From JANMJD01 sp963828405 (GTDB taxonomy: Bacteria; Actinomycetota; Acidimicrobiia; Acidimicrobiales; Ilumatobacteraceae), in contig CAWHEG010000031.1 of assembly GCA_963828405.1 (NCBI GenBank), positions 124,001 to 188,000 of the forward strand: a DNA stretch of 64,000 nucleotides, written 5' to 3'. Positions within the stretch are counted from its first letter, which is position 1. Each line of letters opens with the position of its first letter. Below, one piece after another: positions 36,401 through 44,986 of the stretch. Below the pieces are notes generated by a model. The model had not been told where the DNA came from. It was given only the letters and a program-made list of their open reading frames with translations, and made no database searches. Made by a program: the position numbers and the translations under genes.

Positions 36401-38340
36401 CCCGTGTCGTCGGGGAGCGGCATCATCGACGGGACGTCGCCGTCGGGGTCGGAGTCGTTCTCGAGCAGCGACACCACCCGGCTCCCGCCGGCCACGACGC
36501 TGTAGCGGTCGTCCTTGGCGACCGGCGGGCGGTTCCTGCCGGTACTCGGGGTCACCTTCACCCGCACCGTGGCCTGCGACCGGCCGCCATGGCCGTCGAC
36601 GACGAAGTAGGTGAACGAATCGGTGCCGGTGAACGACGGCTCGGGGGTGTAGACGAGCTTCGACCCGAGGGGTGTGACCGTGCCGTGCGCCGGCTGGGCG
36701 AGTCCCTCGTCGAAGACCAGTTCGTCGCCCTCGTGGTCCACGTCGTTGAGCAGCACCGGCATCTCGATGGCGACGCCCTCGGGCGTCTCGAACTCGTCGT
36801 CCTTCGCCTGCGGGTCGGTGTTCTCCTCCTCGGACAGGATCCGGATCGTCACCCGGGCGATGTCGGTGAGCTGGCCCGGATCGGTCGCCGTGTAGGTGAA
36901 GGTCACCGTGCCCGCCGTGTCGCCGGGGGTGAACAGCAGCAGGGCGCCACCGAGGTTGGCGATCTCTCCGCTGCCCGGTGGGCTGGGTGGGGAGTTGTCG
37001 ACCACGGCGAGGGTGTCGCCGTCGGGGTCGATGTCGTTGGCCAGGACGTTCATCTCGAGTTGGCGGCCGACCCGGGTGGTGAAGATGTCGTCGTGGGCGG
37101 TGGGCGGGTCGTTGCGGCCGTTGTTGTCGACCTTCGGCTGCTGATCGCCCTGACCGCCGAGCTCGGCGATGGCCCCGGCCAGCTCGTCGGTGGCGACCAC
37201 CCCGATCCCGTCGGACTGGCCGTCGGCGGCGATGATCACCGTCTCCTTCGAGTACTTCTCGAGGCCGATGACCGAACTGCGGTCGACCGAGAAGGCGAAG
37301 CCACCACCCGGATCGTCGACGAGCAGGTGGCCGATCGCCTCGAAGCCGACCAGGGGTCGCCCGGACGGGTCGGGGCGACTGGTCGTCGCGCTGGAGTTGC
37401 CGCGCCACGAGGCCGTGACCAGGCGATCGCTGTCGCGCCAGGCGACGACGAGGTTGTCGGACGAGCTGAACAGCTGGGCCGTTTCGGGATGATCGACGAC
37501 CATCGGCATCGAGCGCACCACGCCGCCGACATCGATGCAGCGGACCTCGCCGTTCCCGACGACGGTGACGCAGTCGGCGGCCCGTCCGGGGCTCTGCAAC
37601 ACCGCCGTCGCCGCCCCGTCGATCTCGATCGACTCGGATCGGCGTGGCCAGCGGAGCTTGCCGGCGGTGCGGTCGAGGACGACGGGATCGTCGCCGAGCC
37701 TGCTGAGCACGACCTCGGCGCCCGGCTTGGCGAGCGCCGCCCGGTAGACGTTCCCGCCGTCGAACGTGACGATGTCGCCTTCGACCTTGTCGAACAGCCA
37801 CAGGCGCCCGTCGTCGGCACCGACCCAGTCGCTGAAACCGCCGTCGATCTCGACCGGTTCGCCGATCACCCCGTCGGCATCGATCTTCTGGACGGTGGCG
37901 TCCTCGGCGTCGACGAGGTAGGCGCTGTCGCCGGCGCCGGCGAGGACCGCCCGGTCGTCGGGCGGCTGCGGCCCGGGGAAGCGGCGTTCGAGCTTGCCGC
38001 TGCCGGCGTCCACCTCGGTCACCTGGCCCGTCGCCCGGTCGTGGACGTAGACCCGGGCTCCGACGTTGATCACGTCGTACTCCGTCGGATCGCCGATGTC
38101 GACGCCGAAACTGGGGCGCGTGCCGCCGATCGCGCCGACGAACACCCGGCCCAGGCGCCCCCCGGCCAGCCAGGTCGAGCTCGACTCGGCGTGCAGGTCG
38201 GTGGTGTCGCTCTTGGCGACGGCGAGCATGCCGCCGATCACGCCGGTGACGGCGAGCAGGGCCACCGAGGCGTTGAGCATGAGGCGGCCGTCGACGATTC
38301 CCTGTACCCGCGACGCCATCGCCGCCGATCGTTTCGACAT
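33418..38340 (-). CDS. Giant membrane-anchored surface protein with 13 Ig-like/cadherin-like repeats
   Basis: The 1640-residue product starts at the ATG at 38340, with GGAGG 5 bases upstream. A signal-anchor helix (about residues 20-42) is followed by a beta-propeller-like region to about residue 400, with repeated short strands and Asp/Gly turns. Thirteen tandem Big_9/cadherin-like modules of about 90 residues run to the C-terminus. Most begin with N-x-PPxAxDD and contain the calcium-type loop NDxDPDGD; modules 5, 9, 10, 12 and 13 have altered loops. No sortase signal is present. It is probably an outer stalk or adhesin held at the membrane by its N-terminus. It is the first gene of an operon with MoxR, DUF58 and a transglutaminase-like protein. 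Confidence 0.92.
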   Translation of the reverse strand: MSKRSAAMASRVQGIVDGRLMLNASVALLAVTGVIGGMLAVAKSDTTDLHAESSSTWLAGGRLGRVFVGAIGGTRPSFGVDIGDPTEYDVINVGARVYVHDRATGQVTEVDAGSGKLERRFPGPQPPDDRAVLAGAGDSAYLVDAEDATVQKIDADGVIGEPVEIDGGFSDWVGADDGRLWLFDKVEGDIVTFDGGNVYRAALAKPGAEVVLSRLGDDPVVLDRTAGKLRWPRRSESIEIDGAATAVLQSPGRAADCVTVVGNGEVRCIDVGGVVRSMPMVVDHPETAQLFSSSDNLVVAWRDSDRLVTASWRGNSSATTSRPDPSGRPLVGFEAIGHLLVDDPGGGFAFSVDRSSVIGLEKYSKETVIIAADGQSDGIGVVATDELAGAIAELGGQGDQQPKVDNNGRNDPPTAHDDIFTTRVGRQLEMNVLANDIDPDGDTLAVVDNSPPSPPGSGEIANLGGALLLFTPGDTAGTVTFTYTATDPGQLTDIARVTIRILSEEENTDPQAKDDEFETPEGVAIEMPVLLNDVDHEGDELVFDEGLAQPAHGTVTPLGSKLVYTPEPSFTGTDSFTYFVVDGHGGRSQATVRVKVTPSTGRNRPPVAKDDRYSVVAGGSRVVSLLENDSDPDGDVPSMMPLPDDTGLSLTLLADGRVEIKAPAGTAGPKTFTYSIIDSAGAKASATVTVIVEAETVNRAPIGRDDTVTSSGLAVTVDPLANDYDQDNDPLTLVGFSQPSSGGRVTQVSDRRLRFDPNSTVPSNATISFTYTVSDPAGAKDTATVRVVINKPSGAPPIALPETKEIYPGETARLDVLANDSHPDGLDFGLDGPPSGPPSATLVVGPNSVIEFTPLSTELTSYNFRYCIKDVNGQTSCAVDTVTVVARPIENTQPVAENDSDRTPRDQPVLIDVLANDQDKDGDPLSIVDVGTPSAGTAVIVGRLIRYTPPLGFTGIASFTYTVTDGRNPVQTATVAVQVVPPATVPPIANDDLINLIVGDTAQLNPLANDGDPDGTVISLQGFTPTDGLLVTRVTPGADTLKVTSTTVGTYSIGYTIVDAEGKTAGGTIVVVVQPKPNRDPVAQDDRPSSMLPKGSKSIDVLNNDYDPDGGPVEVTGVSQPSPASAGIVDFTNSAVVFTPDRGFTGETSFTYTIGDGEGGFAVGTVTLTVNPCPPTPTVSDINTTTRYQKNVSTRLFGGNPAPGRLAVFDVPGQPNSVVVLDESTAKVRYSPPDLFNGTVTYEYTVTNECDQVATGTVTVLVNQPPTAKPDSANTQRNQSVDVDVLANDSAGESGDVLTIVEVGSASGGVASIRNGQVHFKPTPGSTATGSFVYTIADEGGLRDSASVTVTIGNDPPVAVDDQSSGTLQPGSSITVDVTSNDTDANGDALSVVASPGPTVSPVGAGSVSVSGGRITFTADPLAGGPITITYRVTDGVDSGVGQWTLTVNRPPTAGNTSNGTREGSPVTTNVIFGSASDPDGDNLSLVTAGPGAPSIGPGGTITSVTNGGDIQVTPDFGFFGTLTVGYAISDGFFEVSATLTITVTANTPPTVVGLVERSVTFTDPVTFDVFAEANPFDADGDRLDVTFGTPSGDGEVVSTNGGSITVHSITGAPGTFDVGYTVTDTYGATAHGTLRVTVN

Positions 38341-38389
38341 GCCCACCTCCGGTGCCACGAGCTGACCTCCGCCAGGCCATAACGAGCTC

Positions 38390-38419
38390 ATTCTACGGCA
38401 CAGCCGCCTTTCGCGTCAC
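38390..38419 (-). promoter_or_regulatory. Predicted promoter of the surface-protein operon
   Basis: On the minus strand GTGACG (38414-38419) and TAGAAT (38390-38395) are 18 bases apart. The -10 matches the consensus at five of six positions and the -35 at four. It lies in the 113-base gap after wecA, 50 bases upstream of the ATG at 38340. Confidence 0.5.
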
Positions 38420-38453
38420 CGCGCCCGGTGGTTCCGGGTGGTCGTGCGACCGG

Positions 38454-39575
38454 TCAATCGGGGGTGTCGCGTGCCCGACGCCACTGAGGGTGAAGCACGG
38501 TGTACAACGCCAGACCGAGGGCGACGATGGCGAACGGTGCGACGGCAGCCCCCGTCCCGCTGTAGACGGGATAGAGGACGAACCCGGAGAGGAGCGCCGT
38601 CCACAGCCAGAGGATCAGCACGCTGCGTCGCTGACCGTGTCCGAGATCCATCAACCGGTGGTGGAGGTGACCCTTGTCGGCGGTGGCCAGCCCCTGGCGG
38701 CGCGTCGCCCGGCGCAGGACGGCGAACACCAGGTCGAGGATCGGCACCCCGAGGATGAACAGCGGGATGAACAGCGGGGCGAGGAAGAAGTAGGTCTGTC
38801 CGGCGAAGCCGTCACCGGCTGCCGGATTGGCCCGGCCGCCGACGACGCTCGTCGAGGTCGCCATCAGGGCACCGAGGAAGAGCGCTCCACCGTCGCCCAT
38901 GAAGATCCGTGCCGGGTTGAAGTTGTGCGGCAGGAACCCGACGCACACCCCGACGGCGATCACCGAGATCAGTGGGCCGATGTTCGGCTCGACGAGCAGG
39001 TTGAGGTCGCTCAGGTGCGTGCCGTAGAGGAAGAACGAGCCTGCGGCGATGGCCACGATGCCCGCGGCGAGACCGTCGAGCCCGTCGATCAGGTTGACGG
39101 CCTGGGTCATCCCGATCAGCCAGAGCACGGTGACCAGCGGGCTCCAGTCGTCGAGTTGGAAGAAGTCGAGGAACGGCACCCGGAAGTTGAACATCGTCAC
39201 GCCGAAGACGACGAGTACCACGCCGGCGGCCACCGTGCCGGTCACCTTGGCGGGCGCGGAGAGGTCGATGATGTCGTCGAGGAACCCGACGACGAAGACC
39301 AGTCCGCAGCCGAGGACGACCCCCAGCGGTTCGGAGTTGCCGTCGAACAGCGGATCGAAACGGCTCAGCCCCGCCGCCAGCCCCATCGCCGCGAGGAACC
39401 CGGCGAACATCGCCAGTCCGCCGACGTGCGGGGTGGGCATCGTGTGCACCCGGCGCTCGTCGGGCTCGACCACCCATCCGAGGCGCGTGGCGATCCACCC
39501 GACGAGGGGCGTGAGCAGGAAGGTGACGATGGCGGCCGTCGCCCCGACGAGCAGGTAGCCCGAGGTGTCGGACAT
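38454..39575 (-). CDS. wecA: Undecaprenyl-phosphate N-acetylglucosaminyl-1-phosphate transferase (MraY/WecA family)
   Basis: This 373-residue polytopic protein has about ten hydrophobic segments and the family's cytoplasmic Asp-rich motifs: VGFLDDIIDL, NLIDGLDGLA and FMGDGGALFLG, plus the HLHHRLMDLGH loop. It transfers a HexNAc-1-phosphate from UDP-sugar to a polyprenyl phosphate lipid carrier, starting cell-wall polymer or arabinogalactan linker synthesis. In actinobacteria this gene normally stands just upstream of atpI/atpB; here the surface-protein operon separates them. It follows glyA by 47 bases. Confidence 0.93.
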   Translation of the reverse strand: MSDTSGYLLVGATAAIVTFLLTPLVGWIATRLGWVVEPDERRVHTMPTPHVGGLAMFAGFLAAMGLAAGLSRFDPLFDGNSEPLGVVLGCGLVFVVGFLDDIIDLSAPAKVTGTVAAGVVLVVFGVTMFNFRVPFLDFFQLDDWSPLVTVLWLIGMTQAVNLIDGLDGLAAGIVAIAAGSFFLYGTHLSDLNLLVEPNIGPLISVIAVGVCVGFLPHNFNPARIFMGDGGALFLGALMATSTSVVGGRANPAAGDGFAGQTYFFLAPLFIPLFILGVPILDLVFAVLRRATRRQGLATADKGHLHHRLMDLGHGQRRSVLILWLWTALLSGFVLYPVYSGTGAAVAPFAIVALGLALYTVLHPQWRRARDTPD

Positions 39576-39622
39576 CGCCGTGGAGCGTACCGTGAGCGGG
39601 CGGGCGCGATCGGCGCGGCGGT

Positions 39623-40879
39623 TCAGCCGGCTGCCGGGTAGGGCGGGAACCCCGCACAGAGAGTGCGGACCTCGGAGCGCACCGCCGCCAGGACCCCGGC
39701 ATCGTCCCGATGACGCAGGACCCGGGAGATCAACTCGGCGATGCGGCCCATCTCGGGTCCGGCCATGCCCTGGGTCGTCACCGACGGGGTCCCGATCCGC
39801 ACGCCGCTGGTTACGAACGGGCTGCGCGGATCGTCGGGGATCGTGTTCTTGTTGAGGGTGATCCCGGCCTCGTCGAGCACCGACTGGGCCAGCTTGCCCG
39901 ACAGCTCCGCGTCGAAGGAGCGCAGATCGACGACCATCAGGTGGTTGTCGGTCCCGCCCGACACGAGACGGAAGCCCTCGTGCGCCAGCGCTGCGGCAAG
40001 GGCCGAGGCGTTGGCGACGACCTGCTCGGCGTAGGTGCGGAACTCGGGTTGGGCGGCCTCGTGGAAGGCGACCGCCTTGCCGGCGATCACATGCTCGAGC
40101 GGGCCACCCTGCCAACCCGGGAAGACGGCCTTGTCGATGGCCGCGCCGAAGTCCTGGCGGGCCAGGATGCATCCCCCGCGCGGACCGCGCAGCGTCTTGT
40201 GGGTGGTGAAGGTGACGATGTCGGCGTACGGCACCGGATTGGGTGCAGCACCGCCGGCGATGAGGCCGGCGATGTGGGCGGCATCGAACATGAACAACGC
40301 GCCGACCTCGTCGGCGATCGCCCGGAACGGCTCGGGATCGATCCGCCGCGGATAACTGGTGGTGCCGGCGACGATCAGCCTGGGCCGGTGGGCGAGGGCC
40401 AGGTCGCGGACCTGGTCCATGTCGATGCGCTCGTCGCCCGGGGTGACCTTGTAGGGCACGAAGTGGTACAGCATCCCGCTGGCGTTGACCGGCGAGCCGT
40501 GGGTGAGATGCCCGCCGTGATCGAGGCTCAAGCCGAGCACCGTGTCGCCCGGCTTGAGGATCGCCTGATAGGCGCACATGTTGGCGTTGGCGCCCGAATG
40601 GGGCTGGACGTTGGCGTGGTCCGCGCCGAAGAGCGCCTTGACCCGCTCGATCGCCAGCGCCTCGATCTCGTCGACCACCGCATTGCCGCCGTAGTAGCGC
40701 TTGCCGGGGTAGCCCTCGGCGTACTTGTTGGTCAGCATCGAGCCGACGGCGCTCATCACGGCCGGCGAGGTGAAGTTCTCGCTGGCGATCAACTGGAGAC
40801 CCGTCGTCTGGCGCTCGAACTCGCGGGCGATCAAACCCTCTACGACACGGTCAGGGTTGGTCTCGGACGGGAACGACAT
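39623..40879 (-). CDS. glyA: Serine hydroxymethyltransferase
   Basis: The 418-residue PLP enzyme has IASENFTSPAV, SGANANM, DAAHIAGLIAGG and TFTTHKTLRGPRGG with PLP-binding Lys228. It interconverts serine and glycine with transfer of a one-carbon unit to tetrahydrofolate. Length is normal. Its ATG overlaps the rpiB stop by one base (TGATG). Confidence 0.97.
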   Translation of the reverse strand: MSFPSETNPDRVVEGLIAREFERQTTGLQLIASENFTSPAVMSAVGSMLTNKYAEGYPGKRYYGGNAVVDEIEALAIERVKALFGADHANVQPHSGANANMCAYQAILKPGDTVLGLSLDHGGHLTHGSPVNASGMLYHFVPYKVTPGDERIDMDQVRDLALAHRPRLIVAGTTSYPRRIDPEPFRAIADEVGALFMFDAAHIAGLIAGGAAPNPVPYADIVTFTTHKTLRGPRGGCILARQDFGAAIDKAVFPGWQGGPLEHVIAGKAVAFHEAAQPEFRTYAEQVVANASALAAALAHEGFRLVSGGTDNHLMVVDLRSFDAELSGKLAQSVLDEAGITLNKNTIPDDPRSPFVTSGVRIGTPSVTTQGMAGPEMGRIAELISRVLRHRDDAGVLAAVRSEVRTLCAGFPPYPAAG

Positions 40880-41325
40880 CAGAACTCCTCCTCAAGCTCG
40901 GCGATCTGGGCGACACGGCGGGCGTGACGGCCGCCTTCGAACGGCGTGGACAGGAAGACGGTGACGATCTCGTCGGCCAGGCCCTCCCCCACCACCCTGG
41001 CGCCGATCGACAACACGTTGGCATCGTTGTGGGCGCGGGCCATCCGGGCGGTGTACAGGTCGTTGCACAGCGCCGCCCGCACGCCGCGGACCTTGTTGGC
41101 GGCGAGCTGCTCGCCCTGGCCCGAGCCGCCGAGCACGATGCCGACATCGGCGCGGCCGTCGCGCACCGTGCGCCCCACCCCGGCACAGATCGGCGGGTAG
41201 TCGACGCGCTCGGTCGAATGCGTTCCCTGGTCGTCGACGGAGTGGCCGAGGGCGGTGAGCATCGCGACGAGGTGCTGCTTCAGTTCGTAGCCGGCGTGAT
41301 CCGACCCAATGGCAACCCGGGACAT
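40879..41325 (-). CDS. rpiB: Ribose-5-phosphate isomerase B
   Basis: This 148-residue product shows AIGSDHAGYELK, DYPPICAGVG and GGSGQGEQLAANKVRG. The Cys that serves as base in the E. coli enzyme is replaced by Gly, and Glu72 in GEQ corresponds to the acidic catalytic residue of the mycobacterial RpiB type. It interconverts ribose-5-phosphate and ribulose-5-phosphate. It is the first gene of an rpiB-glyA unit and is divergent from the thiolase-like gene. Confidence 0.95.
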   Translation of the reverse strand: MSRVAIGSDHAGYELKQHLVAMLTALGHSVDDQGTHSTERVDYPPICAGVGRTVRDGRADVGIVLGGSGQGEQLAANKVRGVRAALCNDLYTARMARAHNDANVLSIGARVVGEGLADEIVTVFLSTPFEGGRHARRVAQIAELEEEF

Positions 41326-41433
41326 GGCCCACCGAGCCTAGTCGCCCATCCGGTCCGCTCCCCGTACGTCGGGGACCAGGGCATCGCCGCCCGGGCTCGC
41401 CGATCGGCGGGGACCGGTGTCTAACCTCGCCCG

Positions 41434-42921
41434 GTGACCGTCGATCCGCGCAGCCCCGTGATCGTCGGCGTCGGTCAGATCACCCATCGGGCCGACGGGT
41501 TCGACGATGCGCTCGAGCCCAGCCTGTTGATGGCCCGGGCGATCGAGCGTGCCGCGGCCGACGCCGGTCTGGCGGGGGTGCCGAACCCCGATGCGCTGCG
41601 CGTCGTGAGCCTGCTGTCGTGGCGCTACCGCGACCCGGCCCGCTTCGTCGCCGCAGCCCTCGGGATCGAACCGGGCGAGCGTGGGCTGTCGACGATGGGG
41701 GGCAACAGTCCCCAGACACTGGTCAACATCACGGCCGGTGAGATCCAGCGGGGTGAGCTCGACCTCGCCATCCTGACCGGTGCCGAGGCCTGGCGCACCC
41801 GCAGGCGAGCCCGGCGGGCCGGGGTCGAGCTCGGCTGGACCGCCGTCGACGACGATGTCGAGCCCGATCGACTGCTCGGGACGGACCTGGACATGTCCCA
41901 CCCGGCCGAACGGGCCCGCGGCCTGGTGATGCCGGTGCAGATCTACCCGATGTTCGAATCGGCGATCCGGGCGGCAGCCGGAACTTCGCTCGACGCCCAC
42001 CAGCAGGCCGTGTCGGAGCTGTGGGCCCGCTTCTCGGAGGTCGCCGCCGGCAACGAGTACGCCTGGATCCGCCAGGCCCGTACCGCGTCGGAGATCCGCA
42101 CACCGGGGCCCGACAACCGGATGATCGGCTTCCCCTACCCGAAGCTGATGAACGCCAACAACGACGTCGATCAGGGGGCGGCGGTGATCATCTGCTCGGC
42201 GGACCGGGCGGCCGCCCTCGGCATCCCCGGCGATCGCTGGGTGTTCGTGCACGCCGGTGCGGACTGCCACGAACACCCCTACGTGTCGCAGCGGTGGGAC
42301 TTCGCCGACACCCCGGCGATCCGGGCCGGCGGGCGGGCGGCGCTGGAGCTGGCCGGCATCGGCATCGACGACGTCGCCATCGTCGATCTGTACTCGTGCT
42401 TCCCGTCCGCGGTGCAGCTCGGGGCCGCCGCGCTCGGCCTCGGACTCGATCGCCAACTGACCCGCACCGGGGGTCTGTCGTTCGCCGGGGGACCCTGGAA
42501 CAACTACGTCATGCACGCCATCGCCACCGTCGTCGCCGATGTCCGCCGAGCCCCCGACGAGTGGGCGCTGGTGTGGGCCAACGGCGGATTGGCGACCAAG
42601 CACGCCTTCGGCGTCTACGCAGGCCGGCCGCCGGCACACGGCTTCCGCCACGCCTCCCCCCAGCAGGAGATCGACGTCCTCCCCCGTCGCCAGCCGGCCG
42701 AGCCGGCCGACGCCGCCGGACCGGCGCCGATCGACGCCTACACGGTGATGCACGACGGGGACGGCAACCCGCAGACCGCGTTCGCCGCCTGCCGGACGCC
42801 CGACGGCCGGCGGGCCTGGGGCACGTCGACCGACGCGGACCTCGCCGCGGCGATGTGCCGGGGCGAGTGGGTCGGCCGGACGGCGACGCTCACCGACGAC
42901 GGCACGCTGCGCGTCGACTGA
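41434..42921 (+). CDS. Thiolase-like acetyl-CoA acetyltransferase family protein
   Basis: The 495-residue product starts with VIVGVGQITHRADG, a thiolase fold opening, and contains GGNSPQ (89-94) where degradative thiolases have the nucleophilic Cys loop. A second conserved patch, GADCHEH, and NNYVMHAIATVV are also seen. The C-terminus has an extra domain of about 100 residues with ID(A)YTVMHDGDGNP, as in TLP1-type thiolase-like proteins. Since the usual nucleophile appears to be absent, the annotated acetyltransferase activity is doubtful. The GTG start at 41434 is leader-short. It is the first gene of a plus-strand block of five. Confidence 0.85.
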   Translation: MTVDPRSPVIVGVGQITHRADGFDDALEPSLLMARAIERAAADAGLAGVPNPDALRVVSLLSWRYRDPARFVAAALGIEPGERGLSTMGGNSPQTLVNITAGEIQRGELDLAILTGAEAWRTRRRARRAGVELGWTAVDDDVEPDRLLGTDLDMSHPAERARGLVMPVQIYPMFESAIRAAAGTSLDAHQQAVSELWARFSEVAAGNEYAWIRQARTASEIRTPGPDNRMIGFPYPKLMNANNDVDQGAAVIICSADRAAALGIPGDRWVFVHAGADCHEHPYVSQRWDFADTPAIRAGGRAALELAGIGIDDVAIVDLYSCFPSAVQLGAAALGLGLDRQLTRTGGLSFAGGPWNNYVMHAIATVVADVRRAPDEWALVWANGGLATKHAFGVYAGRPPAHGFRHASPQQEIDVLPRRQPAEPADAAGPAPIDAYTVMHDGDGNPQTAFAACRTPDGRRAWGTSTDADLAAAMCRGEWVGRTATLTDDGTLRVD

Positions 42922-42962
42922 GCGTGGGCGGTCACCCGACCACCCGATGGCATGCTGGCACG

Positions 42963-43931
42963 ATGAGCGCCGCGACGGATGCCCGACCGACGATCATCCT
43001 CGACTGCGACCCGGGACACGATGACGCCGTCGCCCTGCTCGTCGCCGCTCGGCACACCCTGCTGGCCGGGGTCACGACGGTGGCGGGCAACGCCCCGCTG
43101 TCGTTGACGACGCGCAACGGCCTGATCGTGCTCGACCTGCTCGGTCGGGCCGACGTCCCGCTCCACTCGGGTGCCGAACGCCCGCTCGTCGCCCCGCCCC
43201 GCCACGCCGGCTACGTGCACGGGGCGAGCGGTCTCGACGGGCCGGCGCTGCCCGACCCGTCGAGGGCGCCGACATCGCCCGACGCGGTCGCCTTCATCAT
43301 CGAGACGTGCCGGGCGACCGAGGGGATCTGGCTGGTCCCGACCGGGCCGCTGACGAACATCGCCCTCGCCCTGCGGGCGGCCCCCGACCTCGGCCGGCGG
43401 ATCGGCGGCATCTCGTTGATGGGCGGCGGCCGATTCGGCAACCGCACGGCGGCGGCCGAGTTCAACATCTGGTGCGACCCCGAGGCCGCGGCCGCCGTCT
43501 TCGACTACGGCGGTCCGCTGATCATGTCCGGGCTGCACCTCACGCACGGGTTCCAGGCCACACCGGAGCGCATCGCCGAGGTCCGCTCGGTGCCTGGGCA
43601 CCTCGCCACGCTCTTCGCCGAGCTGTTCGACTTCTTCTCGGGCACCTACGTCAGCCGCCACGACGACATGCGCGGGGCGGCCGTCCACGACCCCTGCGCC
43701 GTGCTGGCCCTCACCCATCGTCGGCTCTTCTCCGGTGTCGAGGCCCACGTGACCGTCGAAACCGCCGGCCGGCACACCGTCGGGATGACGGTGATCGACG
43801 ATCGATCGCTGCTCGAGCGGCCCGCTCCCAACTGCGACATGCTCGAGACGATCGACGCCGATGCCGCATGGGCCGTGATCGTCGAAGCGCTCGACCACTT
43901 CTCACGGCCTGCGCCCGAGCGCACCGCATAG
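42963..43931 (+). CDS. Inosine-uridine-preferring nucleoside hydrolase
   Basis: This 322-residue protein has the calcium-binding signature DCDPGHDDAVAL (residues 14-25), VAGNAPL, VPTGPLTNIALAL, FNIWCDPEAAA and the late HDPCAVLA. It hydrolyses the N-glycosidic bond of nucleosides for salvage. Length and motifs are complete. It starts 41 bases after the thiolase-like gene and ends 11 bases before the alcohol dehydrogenase. Confidence 0.95.
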   Translation: MSAATDARPTIILDCDPGHDDAVALLVAARHTLLAGVTTVAGNAPLSLTTRNGLIVLDLLGRADVPLHSGAERPLVAPPRHAGYVHGASGLDGPALPDPSRAPTSPDAVAFIIETCRATEGIWLVPTGPLTNIALALRAAPDLGRRIGGISLMGGGRFGNRTAAAEFNIWCDPEAAAAVFDYGGPLIMSGLHLTHGFQATPERIAEVRSVPGHLATLFAELFDFFSGTYVSRHDDMRGAAVHDPCAVLALTHRRLFSGVEAHVTVETAGRHTVGMTVIDDRSLLERPAPNCDMLETIDADAAWAVIVEALDHFSRPAPERTA

Positions 43932-43942
43932 GCTCGACCGAC

Positions 43943-44986
43943 ATGCGCGCCGCCGTGATGCGAGATTGGCAACTCCGGGTCGACGACCTCCCCGATCCGT
44001 CGCCGGGACCGGGACAGGTGCTCGCCAAGGTGCTGGCCTGCGGCATCTGCGGCAGCGACCTGCACCTGTTGCGCCACGGGGCCGAGGCCCGTCGACTGTC
44101 CGAGGAGCTGGCGGTCGACGAGCCTCCCGACCCGATGCGCCCACAGGTGTTCCGTCCCGACTCCGACATGGTCATGGGCCACGAGTTCTGCTGCGAGGTG
44201 GTCGAGCTGGGCCCCGGCTGCGCCAACCTGGCGGTCGGCGACGTCGTGGTCTCGCTGCCGATCGCCTTCGATGCCGGCGGTGTCCACGCGCTGGGGTTCT
44301 CGAACGCCTACAACGGCGGCTACGCCGAGCTGATGGTGCTCAACGAGATGCTCGGGGTGAGGGTCCCCGCCGGGGTCCCCGCCCGGATTGCCGCGCTCAC
44401 CGAGCCGCTGGCCGTCGGCGTCCACGCCGTGGCCAAGAGCCGGATCGCTCCCGGTGAGTCGGCGCTGGTCATCGGTCTGGGCCCGGTCGGCCTGGCCGTC
44501 GTCGCCGAACTGCGAATGCGCGGCATCGGCCCGATCGTCGCCGCCGACTACTCGCCGATCCGCCGCAGCCTGGCCGAACGGCTTGGCGCCGATGTCGTGG
44601 TCGACCCCGGCGAGGACCCGGCGATCGAGGCATGGCGGCGGATCGACGGATCGCGCCAACTGGTCATCTTCGAAGCCGTCGGCGTGCCGGGGATGATCGG
44701 GCAGGTCATGCGGATGGCGCCACGCAACGCCCGGATCCTCGTCGTCGGCGTGTGCATGCAGGCCGACACGTTCCACCCGATGATCGGGATCACCCGGGAG
44801 CTCAACCTGCAGTTCGCCTTCGGCTACGAGCCGATGGAGTTCGCCGGGGCGCTGACCGCCATCGCCGAGGGACACGTCGATCTCGCCCCGTGGCTGACCG
44901 GGTCGGTCGCCATCCAGGGCGTTCCCGACGCATTCGCCCAGCTCGCCGACCCCGATGCCCACGCCAAGATCCTGGTCGAACCGTGA
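43943..44986 (+). CDS. Zinc-type medium-chain alcohol dehydrogenase
   Basis: The 347-residue product has the catalytic zinc motifs CGICGSDLH and GHEFCCEV and a Rossmann motif VIGLGPVGLAVVAEL. The usual four-Cys structural zinc loop is not seen in the expected place. It would oxidise an alcohol or reduce an aldehyde/ketone with NAD(P). The substrate is unknown. Its stop overlaps the start of the S9 peptidase gene (GTGA). Confidence 0.92.
   Translation: MRAAVMRDWQLRVDDLPDPSPGPGQVLAKVLACGICGSDLHLLRHGAEARRLSEELAVDEPPDPMRPQVFRPDSDMVMGHEFCCEVVELGPGCANLAVGDVVVSLPIAFDAGGVHALGFSNAYNGGYAELMVLNEMLGVRVPAGVPARIAALTEPLAVGVHAVAKSRIAPGESALVIGLGPVGLAVVAELRMRGIGPIVAADYSPIRRSLAERLGADVVVDPGEDPAIEAWRRIDGSRQLVIFEAVGVPGMIGQVMRMAPRNARILVVGVCMQADTFHPMIGITRELNLQFAFGYEPMEFAGALTAIAEGHVDLAPWLTGSVAIQGVPDAFAQLADPDAHAKILVEP

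Noticed and set aside
33554..38380. Long open frames of several hundred codons in other frames of the Ig-like gene and elsewhere
   Set aside because: They are Arg/Pro/Gly-rich or His/Asp-rich with no family features, as expected for alternative frames of very GC-rich coding DNA.
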